Counted from the stretch's first letter, positions 37,042-44,895 are shown. The stretch is 64,000 nucleotides of DNA from Microbulbifer sp. MKSA007 (GCA_032615215.1 CP128433.1:2997501-3061500); one strand, 5' to 3'. Numbers and translations: made by a program. The notes: a model not told the origin generated them from the letters alone.

Positions 37042-37171
37042 TTACTCCATCTACGGCTTGAGTGTCAGCAGGAAACAAACGGCTACCCTTAAAGCTCAGA
37101 ACCGGCGAAAGCTAAAACTGGAACATATGTCTCACTTGCAGCACTGGAAATTAAAGGCAATCAAGTAAAAG
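37042..37171 (+). pseudogene. csrA remnant with leader
   Basis: CGGCTTGAGTGTCAGCAGGA and AAACAAAC match the end of the csrA leader. CTTAAAGCTCAGAACCGGCG then GGAACATATGTCTCACTTGC, ending AAAGGCAATCAAGTAAA, match codons 4 to about 31 of csrA. The ATG is replaced and internal bases are missing. The remnant stops abruptly where the TGGACACCC end of csrA unit B begins, as if that unit inserted into it. The rest of 36666-37041 shows no supported gene; a 78-codon plus-strand frame there looks random. Confidence 0.65.
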
Positions 37172-37616
37172 AGCAATTCTGGACACCCATAAAATAGAGT
37201 AAACTCAAGAGCTTGCAGAAACCCCCTAAGCTCTGAAAGAAAGGTACTGGCTTTTCCCTATTCTGAGTCCCCGCGCCCTACCCCACTCTTCCACCAAGTA
37301 TCACTTACCAAGCTTCCCCACAAAGGAATGCCCACTCACAGCTTGAGTATCGCTAGGAAACAAACATGTTGATCCTAAAGCGCCGAACAGGCGAGAACCT
37401 CAGAATTGGAACGAATGTCTCGATTACAGTGTTAGAAGTGAAGGGAAATCAAGTAAAGATAGGCATCCGCGCCCCCAAATCCCTCCCCGTCCATCGGGAA
37501 GAGATCTATGTGCGCATTAAAGAAGAACACAAAGTAGGCAATTGAGGGTGTTGAGGGAAGGCTCACCAAGGAGGGAGGCTCCAGACGATCCTCTTTCCTT
37601 TAGTTAACAAATCTAG
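37172..37616 (+). repeat. csrA unit B
   Basis: Second near-complete copy of the csrA unit. It begins CAATTCTGGACACCCATAAA, has the CTATTCTG / CAAGTATCACTTACCAAGCT leader, an intact short csrA, and a trailer with AAGGAGGGAGGCTCC. It is inserted next to a diverged csrA remnant on its left and an attC-like palindrome on its right. Confidence 0.75.
37366..37545 (+). CDS. csrA: Carbon storage regulator CsrA, intact copy 2 (59 aa)
   Basis: The reading frame is short (59 residues) but complete. MLILKRRTGENLRIG and PVHREEIYVRI are identical or nearly so to copy 1 at 31992, and R44 is present. The C-terminal tail differs (KEEHKVGN) and is three residues shorter. The leader ends CGCTAGGAAACAAAC before the ATG, providing a ribosome site that is also an ANGGA CsrA target. 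DNA identity with copy 1 is high through the core and falls in the tail. Confidence 0.9.
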   Translation: MLILKRRTGENLRIGTNVSITVLEVKGNQVKIGIRAPKSLPVHREEIYVRIKEEHKVGN

Positions 37617-37633
37617 CTCTTTGCTGAGCCGTA

Positions 37634-37720
37634 ACCTAATAGTTAAGGCCTGAGTTTTGCTAATGCTTGCTCGGACAAGCAACATTGAGGGCAATACATC
37701 AGCACAATAACTTGTTAGAG
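37634..37720 (-). other. attC-like imperfect palindrome after the immunity gene
   Basis: On the minus strand the site begins CTCTAACAAGTTA directly after the immunity stop codon and ends TAACTATTAGGT. The outer arms pair as CTAA/TTAG and AGTTA/TAACT with a bulge. A strong inner hairpin (TTGCTTG, five bases, GCAAGCA) lies between. Size (87 bases) and end sequences resemble integron attC sites, but the right core has A instead of G. The same ends occur at 44896-44950. No integrase gene is in the window. Confidence 0.4.
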
Positions 37721-37963
37721 CTAAAGTGGTTCCCTACTGAAATTGGTAATTTGTTGACCAAAAACTTCTATTGCTTGATTTTCTAAACGTTCCTTGAGGC
37801 CAATAACTTCTAGATAGTCATTCCCAGCATCTGCCACTTCATCCTCATCTTCAGATGTTTCACAAATAGACTTTAAACGCTCAGCCTCATGAGTTATTGC
37901 TTCAAGTATTATCCGGGCTTCCCAATCACATAGTGATGAGTTCATTTCTTTTATATGTGTCAT
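37721..37963 (-). CDS. Tsi2-like immunity protein (candidate)
   Basis: An 80-residue acidic, all-helical protein if started at ATG 37963, whose codon overlaps the toxin stop in ATGA fashion. A longer frame to 37996 lacks a ribosome site. EAERLKSICETSEDEDEVAD and NDYLEVIGLKERLENQAIEV recall the size and helical-hairpin layout of the Tse2 antitoxin Tsi2 (77 residues), including an acidic centre and a proline-containing end. Gene order (toxin first, overlapping immunity) is also as in tse2-tsi2. The link is by layout, not by strong identity. Confidence 0.5.
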   Translation of the reverse strand: MTHIKEMNSSLCDWEARIILEAITHEAERLKSICETSEDEDEVADAGNDYLEVIGLKERLENQAIEVFGQQITNFSREPL

Positions 37964-38337
37964 AACGCAATCTGCTTTTTGAATACCTTCTGACATTTCA
38001 ATGCCAGTTTTGAAAGTAGCCCCTTGAATTCATCGAGGGGCATATTTGCTATTGGAGCGATACTATAATGCCCGGGCCTATCATTAAGTAATTTTAGGCC
38101 CGGTGGAACTGGTGTCCCTTTAGAGATCTTCCATACCCAGCCCGACATCGGTGTTGATTCAATCCTGCTCTTTGTTGATAGTGATATGCCTTTCCCATTT
38201 GCAATCACTATCAAGATTCCATTAATTTCGGTTGTATCAACATCCTTCGGTCGACGGATATGATCTAACCTTGGGCTAGTGGAATTTCCCAGCCTAAATA
38301 AATCTTCTGGGGCCATAAATAGATCTTCGACATTCAT
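37960..38337 (-). CDS. Tse2-like ADP-ribosyltransferase-type toxin (candidate)
   Basis: A 125-residue protein with no signal peptide, preceded by AAGGAG six bases from the ATG. DLFRLGNSTSPRLDHIR, then GKGISLSTKSR, then GTPVPPGLKLLNDRPGHYSI and APIANMPLDEF follow the order of blocks I recall for Tse2: an LYR/LFR start, a GG.S segment, PP.L...D and HY.I.P..M. Tse2 is a cytoplasm-acting toxin of Pseudomonas type VI secretion. No secretion gene is present here, so it may act as a stand-alone toxin-antitoxin or a cassette-stabilising pair. A related truncated gene is at 31007-31276. Confidence 0.55.
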   Translation of the reverse strand: MNVEDLFMAPEDLFRLGNSTSPRLDHIRRPKDVDTTEINGILIVIANGKGISLSTKSRIESTPMSGWVWKISKGTPVPPGLKLLNDRPGHYSIAPIANMPLDEFKGLLSKLALKCQKVFKKQIAL

Positions 38338-38427
38338 TCCATTCTCCTTGTCGATAGCTTACCTTGCTAGGGCGTCTCGTTATTGAAATACCCTATGGAT
38401 CAACAGAAATCACGCATCCGGCTACTG

Positions 38428-38966
38428 GTAATTCTGGACACCCACTAAATAGCAAGTATAAACCGCCAAAGCTATTGACTGAAGAGGAGGGTCAGACAAA
38501 ATAATAGGAGTTAGCTACTTAAAATGGCATAGACACTATGGAGATAAAGTACATTTATCAGCTTGGATCGACTCCCCAAGTTCTGGGAGCCTAGCACCCG
38601 ACTTTTCCTATTCTGCGCCCACACCGCCCCCGCGTCCCACCCCACTCTACCTACAGGCATCACTTACCAAGCCTCCCCACAAAGGAAGGCCCACCCACAG
38701 TTTGAGTATCGCTAGGAAAAAACATGCTGATCCTAAAGCGCCGAACAGGCGAGAACCTAAGAATTGGAACAAATGTCTCGATTACAGTACTGGAGGTGAA
38801 GGGAAATCAAGTAAAGATAGGCATCCACGCCCTCAGGTGAGAGATCTATGTCTACATCTAAAGCGAACGAAAATTAGGCTATAGGGGTTGTCCAGGTCAG
38901 GCTTCCTAAGGAAGAAGGCCCTACCCCTCTCTGTAGAAGTTAAACTTTATTTGGCAACGAGATACA
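38428..38966 (+). repeat. csrA unit C
   Basis: Starts AATTCTGGACACCCACTAAA, then TAGCAAGTATAAACCGCC, which is nearly identical to the right end (inverted) of the short element at 43001-43163. The leader (CTATTCTGCGCCCACACCGC, then GCATCACTTACCAAGCC), truncated csrA and the trailer AAGTTAAACTTTATTTGGC follow. The 38338-38723 gap is otherwise featureless. Confidence 0.7.
38724..38877 (+). pseudogene. csrA: Truncated csrA copy
   Basis: The first 35 codons match the intact csrA copies (MLILKRRTGENLRIG, VLEVKGNQVKIGI), then a deletion removes the PKSLPVHRE part. The frame ends at a TGA after 38 codons (GIHALR). Downstream bases GAGATCTATGTCTACATCTA AAGCGAACG continue the old gene out of frame. 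The lost segment includes the RNA-contact R44, so the product should not bind RNA normally. Confidence 0.85.
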
Positions 38967-39074
38967 TATCTCCACGCCCTGCTCCAGCCTTTTCTTGAGT
39001 AAACTGTACAAAATGTACATAAAGTAAGTTGTTCCAAAAAGGCCCGAAGAGCCGTAGCATACTACTTGTGCTTG

Positions 39075-39317
39075 TTAGGCACCGGGCTCACCAGAAAGAA
39101 GGAAGTACGCTGTGTAGGCTAATCCAGCTACTAACAACCAAAATGAAATACTGACAATCACCACCAGAAACCCAGTTGGTTCTCTCCCTTTCTTTGTGAA
39201 AGGTTTACAAATGAGATTGCCAGGGAAATGGAACATGACCTCGACAATGATTGTAAATATAGTCTCAACAATAAATCGACCGAGAAATCTAAATACACCG
39301 CCTATTACTTCTTCCAC
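39075..39317 (-). CDS. Small two-helix membrane protein, unrecognised
   Basis: An 80-residue protein with two hydrophobic segments (IVETIFTIIVEVMFHF and GFLVVIVSISFWLLVAGLAY) around a basic loop with KKGREP. The stop codon TAA lies inside GCCTAACAAGC, a sequence like the left core of an integron attC site, but no matching right half is found downstream. No family is recognised. Confidence 0.5.
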   Translation of the reverse strand: MEEVIGGVFRFLGRFIVETIFTIIVEVMFHFPGNLICKPFTKKGREPTGFLVVIVSISFWLLVAGLAYTAYFLLSGEPGA

Positions 39318-39424
39318 TAATTCTCTCTCCGAACTCAGGATTTTTGACGCCTAAAGCACTTACAGCAAAATCAAATCGAAGCAACGGTTTTTACACCCTA
39401 TGCCTTTTCGTTTTAAATGTGAGC

Positions 39425-39778
39425 TCAATCCGAATCTCCTGAGTCAGAAAATTCGTTGCTACAACTGGATTCTACTAGGGATGAATCACTTCTATTCATA
39501 GAAATCACAACAGAATCAATTTCTTTCCTGGCCTCGATTGAGCTAAGACTTACGCCAGATTCTGTACAATATTTATCAAACTGCTTTTTATCTGACCACA
39601 TGTATATTGCGTACATTTGATACTTAGTCAGTTTGGGATAGTGGTTTTGAACACTATTAGCTACCTCAGAGGCTAAATACTTTCTCCTATTCCCCCAATC
39701 ATTTGATAATTTACGCCTTAAATCCCTTTTGAAGATCTGTATGGCCTTGCGTTTACTTGACAATTTTAAAAACCACAC
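39425..39778 (-). CDS. DUF6559-like small protein
   Basis: A 117-residue soluble protein. KRKAIQIFKRDLRRKLSNDW, then RRKYLASEVANSVQ, then YAIYMWSDKKQFDKYC resemble the pattern I recall for DUF6559 (basic start, KYYTPAQV, YA...C....FD.Y). The C-terminal tail is serine-rich and acidic. Function is unknown. The start at 39778 is not an ATG (it reads TTG), and an ATG is lacking nearby, so the 5' end is uncertain. The family assignment is tentative. Confidence 0.5.
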   Translation of the reverse strand: MWFLKLSSKRKAIQIFKRDLRRKLSNDWGNRRKYLASEVANSVQNHYPKLTKYQMYAIYMWSDKKQFDKYCTESGVSLSSIEARKEIDSVVISMNRSDSSLVESSCSNEFSDSGDSD

Positions 39779-39796
39779 GATCGGATACCTTTACCG

Positions 39797-39850
39797 ATTA
39801 ATTCAAAAGCTACATCTGTATATCATGCTTCTCTCTAATTCTAAAGCCCA
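39797..39850. repeat. Dispersed repeat, copy 1 (paired with 45696-45752)
   Basis: TTAATTCAA, CATCT, TATATCA, GCTTCTCT and AATTC.AAAGC occur in the same order in both copies with only a few changes. Both lie just upstream of minus-strand genes and left of csrA-related remnants, so they may belong to a larger repeated unit. Confidence 0.5.
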
Positions 39851-40007
39851 TATATCCTACAACACAAAAAGATACAGTGAGTCAAGAAACCACCTTTAAC
39901 TGATTAGTATGTCAAATAAATATATAGAGCAACCTTTTATATTTTTGTACTTTCTTTGCTCTGTATATTTTTAGAAATGCTTTATAAGTCAATGAGGTTA
40001 CTCACAA

Positions 40008-40169
40008 GTAACGAACCGGCAAAAACCTAAAAATTGTTACGAATTCCTCACTCACAGTGTTGAAGTAAATGGAAAATAAGTAAAGATATGCCTCCCACCC
40101 ATAACCCCTTGTCATCTATCGAGTAGACATCTACGTGCGCATCAAACATGAACAAAAAGCAGGACTAGA
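40008..40169 (+). pseudogene. csrA remnant
   Basis: GTAACGAACCGGCAAAAACC, then ACAGTGTTGAAGTAAATGGA, AAATAAGTAAAGATATGCC and ACATCTACGTGCGCATCAA match csrA codons 6-52 in order, with several substitutions, stops and small deletions. The start codon is gone. The stretch from 39851 to 40007 holds no other feature I can support. Confidence 0.7.
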
Positions 40170-40274
40170 GAGCCCTGCTGTAGTATCTATTTGATAGATG
40201 GTACATAACTGTAAGAGTTTCTATCTCTTGGGCAAAGTATGGGCTACCTCATTCATTGCTTTAAAGGTTGAACC

Positions 40275-41156
40275 ATGCAGAAAACTATTACGATTATTGG
40301 CGCCACAGGCCATTTAGGTCGTCAGGTAGCACGAAAACTGGATCATAAAGGTGTAAAGGTAACTGCGATCGTGAGGGACGTAATTAGTGCTCGCACTATC
40401 CTCCCAGAGAGTATCCAGCTTGTCGGAGCAGATGTCTCGGATAAAGAGAGCCTGGTGTCTGCACTAGTTGGTACCAAAACACTTTATATCACCCTGAATA
40501 CCACGTCACTCGACCCGACTTTACCCTTTCATGGTGAGCGTGAAGGTGTGATTAATATCGTGGAGGCTGCAAAGGTCAATGGTGTGCAACACATCATGCA
40601 AATTGCTGGTATTGATTATCTCCACCCAGAGTTTGCGGACAAGGGACTTGAGTACAAAACCAATGTAATCCGTAAGCCAGGGATAGAGGCCATTAAAAGT
40701 TCGGGCATTGATTTCACATTCTTCTTATGTTCATTCTTCCTGGATTCTTTCCCCACATTCATCGAGAACGGCCAATTTTCTATCATCGGCGATCATGTCC
40801 ACCCTATCTACTACACCAATACAACAGATCTGGCAGAGATGATCGGTAATGCTATCGGGAATGAGATGGCCTACAACCAGAGTTTTTCAGTTCAGGGTAC
40901 TGAGGGGAAGTCTTTACCAGAGGCGGCCAGAACGTTTGTAGAGGCATATTCTCCGGGAACAGAAATTGCCGTTCACCCTATCGCGGCCATTGCAGAAATG
41001 GGACTGCCCGAGGAGCAGGCAGTATTTATGGAACATATGCTGACTTACGTAGAACAGCTAAAGGAGCAACCGGTAAGTCAAAAAACCTGGCAGGTGCTAG
41101 GTAAGCCGAAAACGACCATCACAGATTTTGCCCGAGACCTGTCGAGCAATTCATAA
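40275..41156 (+). CDS. NmrA-like NAD(P)-binding oxidoreductase/sensor
   Basis: A 293-residue atypical short-chain dehydrogenase with the N-terminal nucleotide-binding motif TIIGATGHLGRQVARKL. NmrA-type LVGADVSDKESLVSAL and INIVEAAKVNGVQHIMQIAG follow. The usual catalytic YxxxK is not clear, so it may be a redox sensor or a quinone-reductase-like enzyme. It is convergent with the LysR gene, with the 3' ends overlapping by six bases. The ATG at 40275 follows AAAGGTTG. It forms an accessory three-gene block with the LysR regulator and the PACE transporter. Confidence 0.85.
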   Translation: MQKTITIIGATGHLGRQVARKLDHKGVKVTAIVRDVISARTILPESIQLVGADVSDKESLVSALVGTKTLYITLNTTSLDPTLPFHGEREGVINIVEAAKVNGVQHIMQIAGIDYLHPEFADKGLEYKTNVIRKPGIEAIKSSGIDFTFFLCSFFLDSFPTFIENGQFSIIGDHVHPIYYTNTTDLAEMIGNAIGNEMAYNQSFSVQGTEGKSLPEAARTFVEAYSPGTEIAVHPIAAIAEMGLPEEQAVFMEHMLTYVEQLKEQPVSQKTWQVLGKPKTTITDFARDLSSNS

Positions 41157-42056
41157 CGCCTGATCCTTATTCAGTATTGCGTCCTCTGTGCTCAGCCGCT
41201 TCATCAAGTCAGTGGCAGCGGGACCCAGTAGACGCTTACTGGACCAGATAATATCTACACCGTGTGACAGCTCTTTCTCCTGCTCAAATACCAGAGGGAG
41301 CTGTATCAGTTTTTTCGCCGCTATCCCCTTCGCAACCACGTGTAGTGGCAATACTGCCCAGCCCAAATTGGCGTCGACAAGGTCAAGTGCATCATCGACA
41401 CGTGACACACTCCACACGTCGGGAGACACCAGCCAGCGAGTTTGGCTGGATATCTCAAACTCCTGCAATAAGATTTGTCGGTATTGTTTCAGGTCTTCCC
41501 AGGTTACTTCAGTAAGTTGTGCTATCGGGTGCTCAGCACAGGCGACGCCAGTGAGCTTCAGATGGCCCAGGGCTCTGAAATCACACCCAGTGGGCACTTC
41601 ATCCAGCTGTGTGATAATCCCGAGTTGGGCCACATCCCGTTCGACCCAGGTCTGTACATCCTGAACACTTCCCGCTCTGAGCGTAATTTGAACATGTGGA
41701 TATTTGGTCTGAAACTCTTGAAAGAGTCCACCCAGGTTTTTAATCCGCACATGCTGGGCAATAGCTAACGTCAACCGGGCCTCGACATCCAGAGACAACC
41801 CCTGTGCGATCGCCATCAAACGCTCGCGTTGCTCGATAAGATTCCGTGCGCGTTCCAGCAGTGACTCACCTGCGTCCGTCAATCGCGGGTATCGTTGACT
41901 ACGATCAAATAGATTGACTCCCAAGTCAACCTCCAGATTCGATACCAGTGAGCTGATTACCGACTGTGCCTTTCCACATTTACGTGCAGCCGCTGAGAAC
42001 GAGCCAGCCTGCTCGGTTGCTACAAATGCTTCCAGTTGCTCAATAGAAACTGCCAC
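41151..42056 (-). CDS. LysR family transcriptional regulator (AceR-like position)
   Basis: A 301-residue LysR-type protein. The HTH is at residues 3-62 (IEQLEAFVATEQAGSFSAAA, then RKCGKAQSVISSLVSNLEVD). The effector domain includes RLTLAIAQHV and DDALDLVDANLGWAVLP. It is divergent from the PACE efflux gene by about 100 bases. In Acinetobacter a LysR regulator, AceR, controls the PACE pump AceI from the same position, so an analogous role is likely. The intergenic region contains TTTAAGGTATAGTATCTAAC, but I cannot assign an operator. Confidence 0.92.
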   Translation of the reverse strand: MAVSIEQLEAFVATEQAGSFSAAARKCGKAQSVISSLVSNLEVDLGVNLFDRSQRYPRLTDAGESLLERARNLIEQRERLMAIAQGLSLDVEARLTLAIAQHVRIKNLGGLFQEFQTKYPHVQITLRAGSVQDVQTWVERDVAQLGIITQLDEVPTGCDFRALGHLKLTGVACAEHPIAQLTEVTWEDLKQYRQILLQEFEISSQTRWLVSPDVWSVSRVDDALDLVDANLGWAVLPLHVVAKGIAAKKLIQLPLVFEQEKELSHGVDIIWSSKRLLGPAATDLMKRLSTEDAILNKDQAL

Positions 42057-42157
42057 GCGCCCAACCTATCTGTTTAAGGTATAGTATCTAACTTATCCCA
42101 CCTAAAATAACTATATATCATTCAGGCATATTTTCTCAACCAGAGTGAGTATGGCTG

Positions 42158-42592
42158 ATGACTAAATCATTGAAGAATCGTTTATTCCATGCGGTTTCCT
42201 ACGAGTTTTTTCTGCTGCTGACAGGTGGCTTACTGGTGGTGCCAGTGTTTGATCTGGAGGTACACCAATCGCTAGTACTTGCGGCTGGACTATCACTGTT
42301 TGCGCTGGTCTGGAATATGGTTTTCAATCACGCTTTTGACTGGTACTTATTGAATATACGTAAAAACCCGGAGAAGACATTTATCGTTAGAGCCATGCAT
42401 GCGTTATTGTTTGAAGGGGGTATGTTGGTACTGACGTTGCCAGTAATCGCCTGGGGCTTTAATCTGACTATCCTAGAAGCATTTATGCTTGAGATAGTCA
42501 TGGTGATATATATCGTGATATATACCTATGTATTCAACTATTGGTTCGATAAGCTGCATAGTTCGTTTCAAGTTACTGAACACAAACGTTAA
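42158..42592 (+). CDS. PACE family efflux transporter (AceI-like)
   Basis: A 144-residue protein with four membrane segments arranged as two bacterial transmembrane pair (BTP) domains. Each contains an FN..FDW/FN..FDKL end (FNHAFDW and FNYWFDKL). E16 in the first helix (HAVSYEFFLLLTGG) corresponds to the essential proton-coupling glutamate of AceI. Family members export chlorhexidine and other biocides. It is divergent from the LysR regulator. Start ATG 42158. Confidence 0.9.
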   Translation: MTKSLKNRLFHAVSYEFFLLLTGGLLVVPVFDLEVHQSLVLAAGLSLFALVWNMVFNHAFDWYLLNIRKNPEKTFIVRAMHALLFEGGMLVLTLPVIAWGFNLTILEAFMLEIVMVIYIVIYTYVFNYWFDKLHSSFQVTEHKR

Positions 42593-42687
42593 AGGTCTTC
42601 TCCACTTTCTATTTTAGATGAAATGCAGGACCAGTTAAGATACACATCGCCGGAATCACCCGATGGGGGCAGAGATACATGCTTTTA

Positions 42688-42959
42688 CTATGTGCTTAGC
42701 TCAATACCGATACATCTTAAATTTGTTAGCAGTTCTTTATATTGATCGGACTTGGAAGATAAGTATCGTAACTTACGATGCCTTTTAACTTCCCAATTAC
42801 CAATGACAGAGTCAATTTTTGTACCGGATGCCGATGGTTCATCATCGAAACCAAACTCAAATCCGCAGCTACATATCTGAAAAGAGCCACTACCATCCTC
42901 TAAGTAAGCAGGAGCCCCCAACTCAAGGCTACCACATACAGGATAATGCCAACATCCAT
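42688..42959 (-). pseudogene. Small cysteine-rich (zinc-ribbon-like) protein, damaged 5' end
   Basis: The open frame to 42921 starts only with TTG (LGAPAYLEDGSGSF). In the same frame upstream it reads GCWHYPVCGSLELGAPAYL, which restores a first cysteine pair to go with QICSCGFEFGFDD. Together these resemble the small CPxCG...CPCCGFEFGYDD proteins common as uncharacterised bacterial genes. An ATG at 42959 is one base out of frame, so the start appears lost to a small indel. It may still be translated from TTG. No function is known. Confidence 0.5.
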
Positions 42960-43000
42960 TAACTCTTTAACTCTTTAACAAACTTTCTGATATACAACCG

Positions 43001-43163
43001 TGGACACCCATCAAGAAAAAGTATAATCCGCCAAACCTGTTGGGAAAAGGCTGAACTCTAGAAAGTACAGATTATACAGCCATAATAGTTAGAAGTTTCA
43101 CGTGCAGGTTGTGGATATCTTGAATGAATTAGGCGGTTTATACTTTTCATTTAGTGAGTGTCC
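43001..43163. mobile_element. Miniature element with 32-base terminal inverted repeats
   Basis: The left end is TGGACACCCATCAAGAAAAA then GTATAATCCGCC. The right end, inverted, is CGGACACTCACTAAATGAAA then AGTATAAACCGCC. The ends match at roughly three quarters of positions and no reading frame lies between. The same end sequence opens csrA units B, C and D (37180, 38435, 43612) and occurs alone at 48553, so this looks like a MITE related to whatever moved the csrA units. Confidence 0.65.
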
Positions 43164-43194
43164 GCAATTCCCGCCTATTCAGTGATACTCCTTC

Positions 43195-43566
43195 CTATTT
43201 CAGACTTGAGTTAATAATTTCTTTTAACTGCTCACTATATGGGTGGACCCATTCATCTCTCGAAAACGCCCTCCACTCCTCATAACCATCAATAAAATCA
43301 TTGGTTACCACTCTACTTTCATCCATCCTTGTCAGGCTATTTTCAAGACTAGACTCGGTTACAGCAACGGCAAGCCCCCCTGCATACGGGGCACTTAAAA
43401 TTTTATGATCTATAAAAACATAATAAATATTTTCATTGACTTCCACCTCTCCCAAACTCTTTAAAAAATATCCATATAAAATTTGTACCCGAGAATACTC
43501 TTCACCTGGGTTTGTCCTATATTCCCAAACCGTTTTTAGTTGAAATTTTGGTTTTTTTAACTTCAC
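43195..43566 (-). CDS. Soluble protein, unrecognised
   Basis: A 123-residue protein with a basic start (MKLKKPKFQLKTVWEYRTNP). A beta-rich middle follows (GYFLKSLGEVEVNENIYYVF, then KILSAPYAGGLAVAV), and an aromatic C-terminal helix (GYEEWRAFSRDEWVHPYSEQ). It could be an immunity-type protein, but I know no family. It lies between the miniature element and csrA unit D. Confidence 0.45.
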   Translation of the reverse strand: MKLKKPKFQLKTVWEYRTNPGEEYSRVQILYGYFLKSLGEVEVNENIYYVFIDHKILSAPYAGGLAVAVTESSLENSLTRMDESRVVTNDFIDGYEEWRAFSRDEWVHPYSEQLKEIINSSLK

Positions 43567-43605
43567 TATACTCTCCTCTGTAGTAGCCTAATACTTCCCC
43601 AAAAG

Positions 43606-44115
43606 CAATTCTGGATACCCACTAAGTAGAATAACTAGAAGAGCAGTAGTGGCCATAGAATAAAATTGGCACTGTAACCATGAAAATAGTTCAAATCCAA
43701 CTAGTAACGTTAGTTCTCCAACTTAGGGAGGCTATCGCCCACACTTCCCTATTCTGCATCAATACGGCTGTTCTCCACCCTCAAAACATCATTTACCAAA
43801 CCCCATCACTAAGGAATATCTAGCCACAGCTTGAGTGTGAGTATGAAACAAACAAGTGGACCACAAAGCACCAACCAACGAAAATCCATCATCAGTTGGC
43901 TCGAATCACCTGTCGTACTAGAAGTCAGAATCAATCACATAAAGTTAGGCATCTGCGCCCCAAATCCCTCCCCGTCCAAAGGGAAGAGACCTATGCCATG
44001 TCAAAATCGACCAAGAATTAGTCAATTGAACGTTAAGGGCAAGTTCCCCAAGAAAGGAGGCCCTACCCCCCTCTGGTGAAATTAAACTTTGTTTGGTAAC
44101 ATCTGTACAAAAACT
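43606..44115 (+). repeat. csrA unit D, degraded
   Basis: It opens CAATTCTGGATACCCACTAA. The leader keeps TTCCCTATTCTGCATCAA, then ATCATTTACCAAACCCCATC and CCACAGCTTGAGTGTGAGTA. It ends with GAAATTAAACTTTGTTTGGT, like the other trailers. The csrA inside is broken. Confidence 0.6.
43854..44029 (+). pseudogene. csrA remnant in unit D
   Basis: AAAGTTAGGCATCTGCGCCC then AAATCCCTCCCCGTCC and GGGAAGAGACCTATG match csrA codons 31-48 closely; the first half is more diverged and lacks the start codon. A frame through it does not give a CsrA protein. Confidence 0.7.
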
Positions 44116-44148
44116 GCACAACCTTGTCAGTCATGCATTAATGCTTAC

Positions 44149-44859
44149 TCAGGCATTACTTTTGTATAAACCTGGAGCATCGATTGAACTAGGTTTGATG
44201 TTAATTCCTTTGATTAATAACCATAGCCCAAATGTCATTTCAAAAAACGCGCCTGGAAGCATGAAGTGTTTCAGTATTTGGGGCGGCTCGAGTAACAAAA
44301 TATTTGAAAACCCATAAACCACCATCGACATATACGTGAAAGCCCCCCAAAGAACCAACCACTTAGGCACGTAATTTGAAACGTAAAATAAGTACATGAA
44401 AATAGTCGCGCCTATGCCCATTATGATTAAAAGAACATCCCACATCGAACCACTCATATTCACAAATATACTCGCTAACGCATGTAGCTGCTCTTCTTGA
44501 AATGTATTCGAATATTCCTGGTTTCTTAAAACTACTATAACCGTCAATGTAATAATTGTTGCTACAAAGCCAAGAAGCCCTTCTCCAAACCTGAAAAGCA
44601 ATGCCAAAAAAGCAACATTTTTGTTGATTGTTTTTGTAACCAAGTACTGCGCCCAAGATGCCCAAATAACAGCGATAAACATAATTATATCTATAATCTG
44701 AGCGAACCTGAACCTCACCTCTGTCTCAGCAAAAGCCGCAAAATCATATATTCCATTCTTGACAAGTAATGAATTGAGCATCCCTAAAACGATATAAATT
44801 AAGTATGCGGCACCCAATTGCTTCGCATATTAGCTAAGTGATGATTGTGTATTATCCAT
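44149..44859 (-). pseudogene. DUF4386 membrane protein with premature stop at codon 10
   Basis: From ATG 44859 the frame reads MDNTQSSLS, a TAA at 44830-44832, then YAKQLGAAYLIYIVLGMLNS in the same frame through to 44149. The start MDNTQSS..KYA is typical of DUF4386 proteins, so the stop is a nonsense mutation. The rest is intact: six or seven membrane segments, with RFRFAQIIDIIMFIAVIWAS and FGEGLLGFVATI. Translation from the internal TTG at 44817 could still yield a nearly complete protein. DUF4386 function is unknown. An attC-like palindrome precedes the gene by about 40 bases. Confidence 0.7.
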
Positions 44860-44895
44860 CAGTAATTATCCTTTGGCTCTCGCATACGACGAAAG

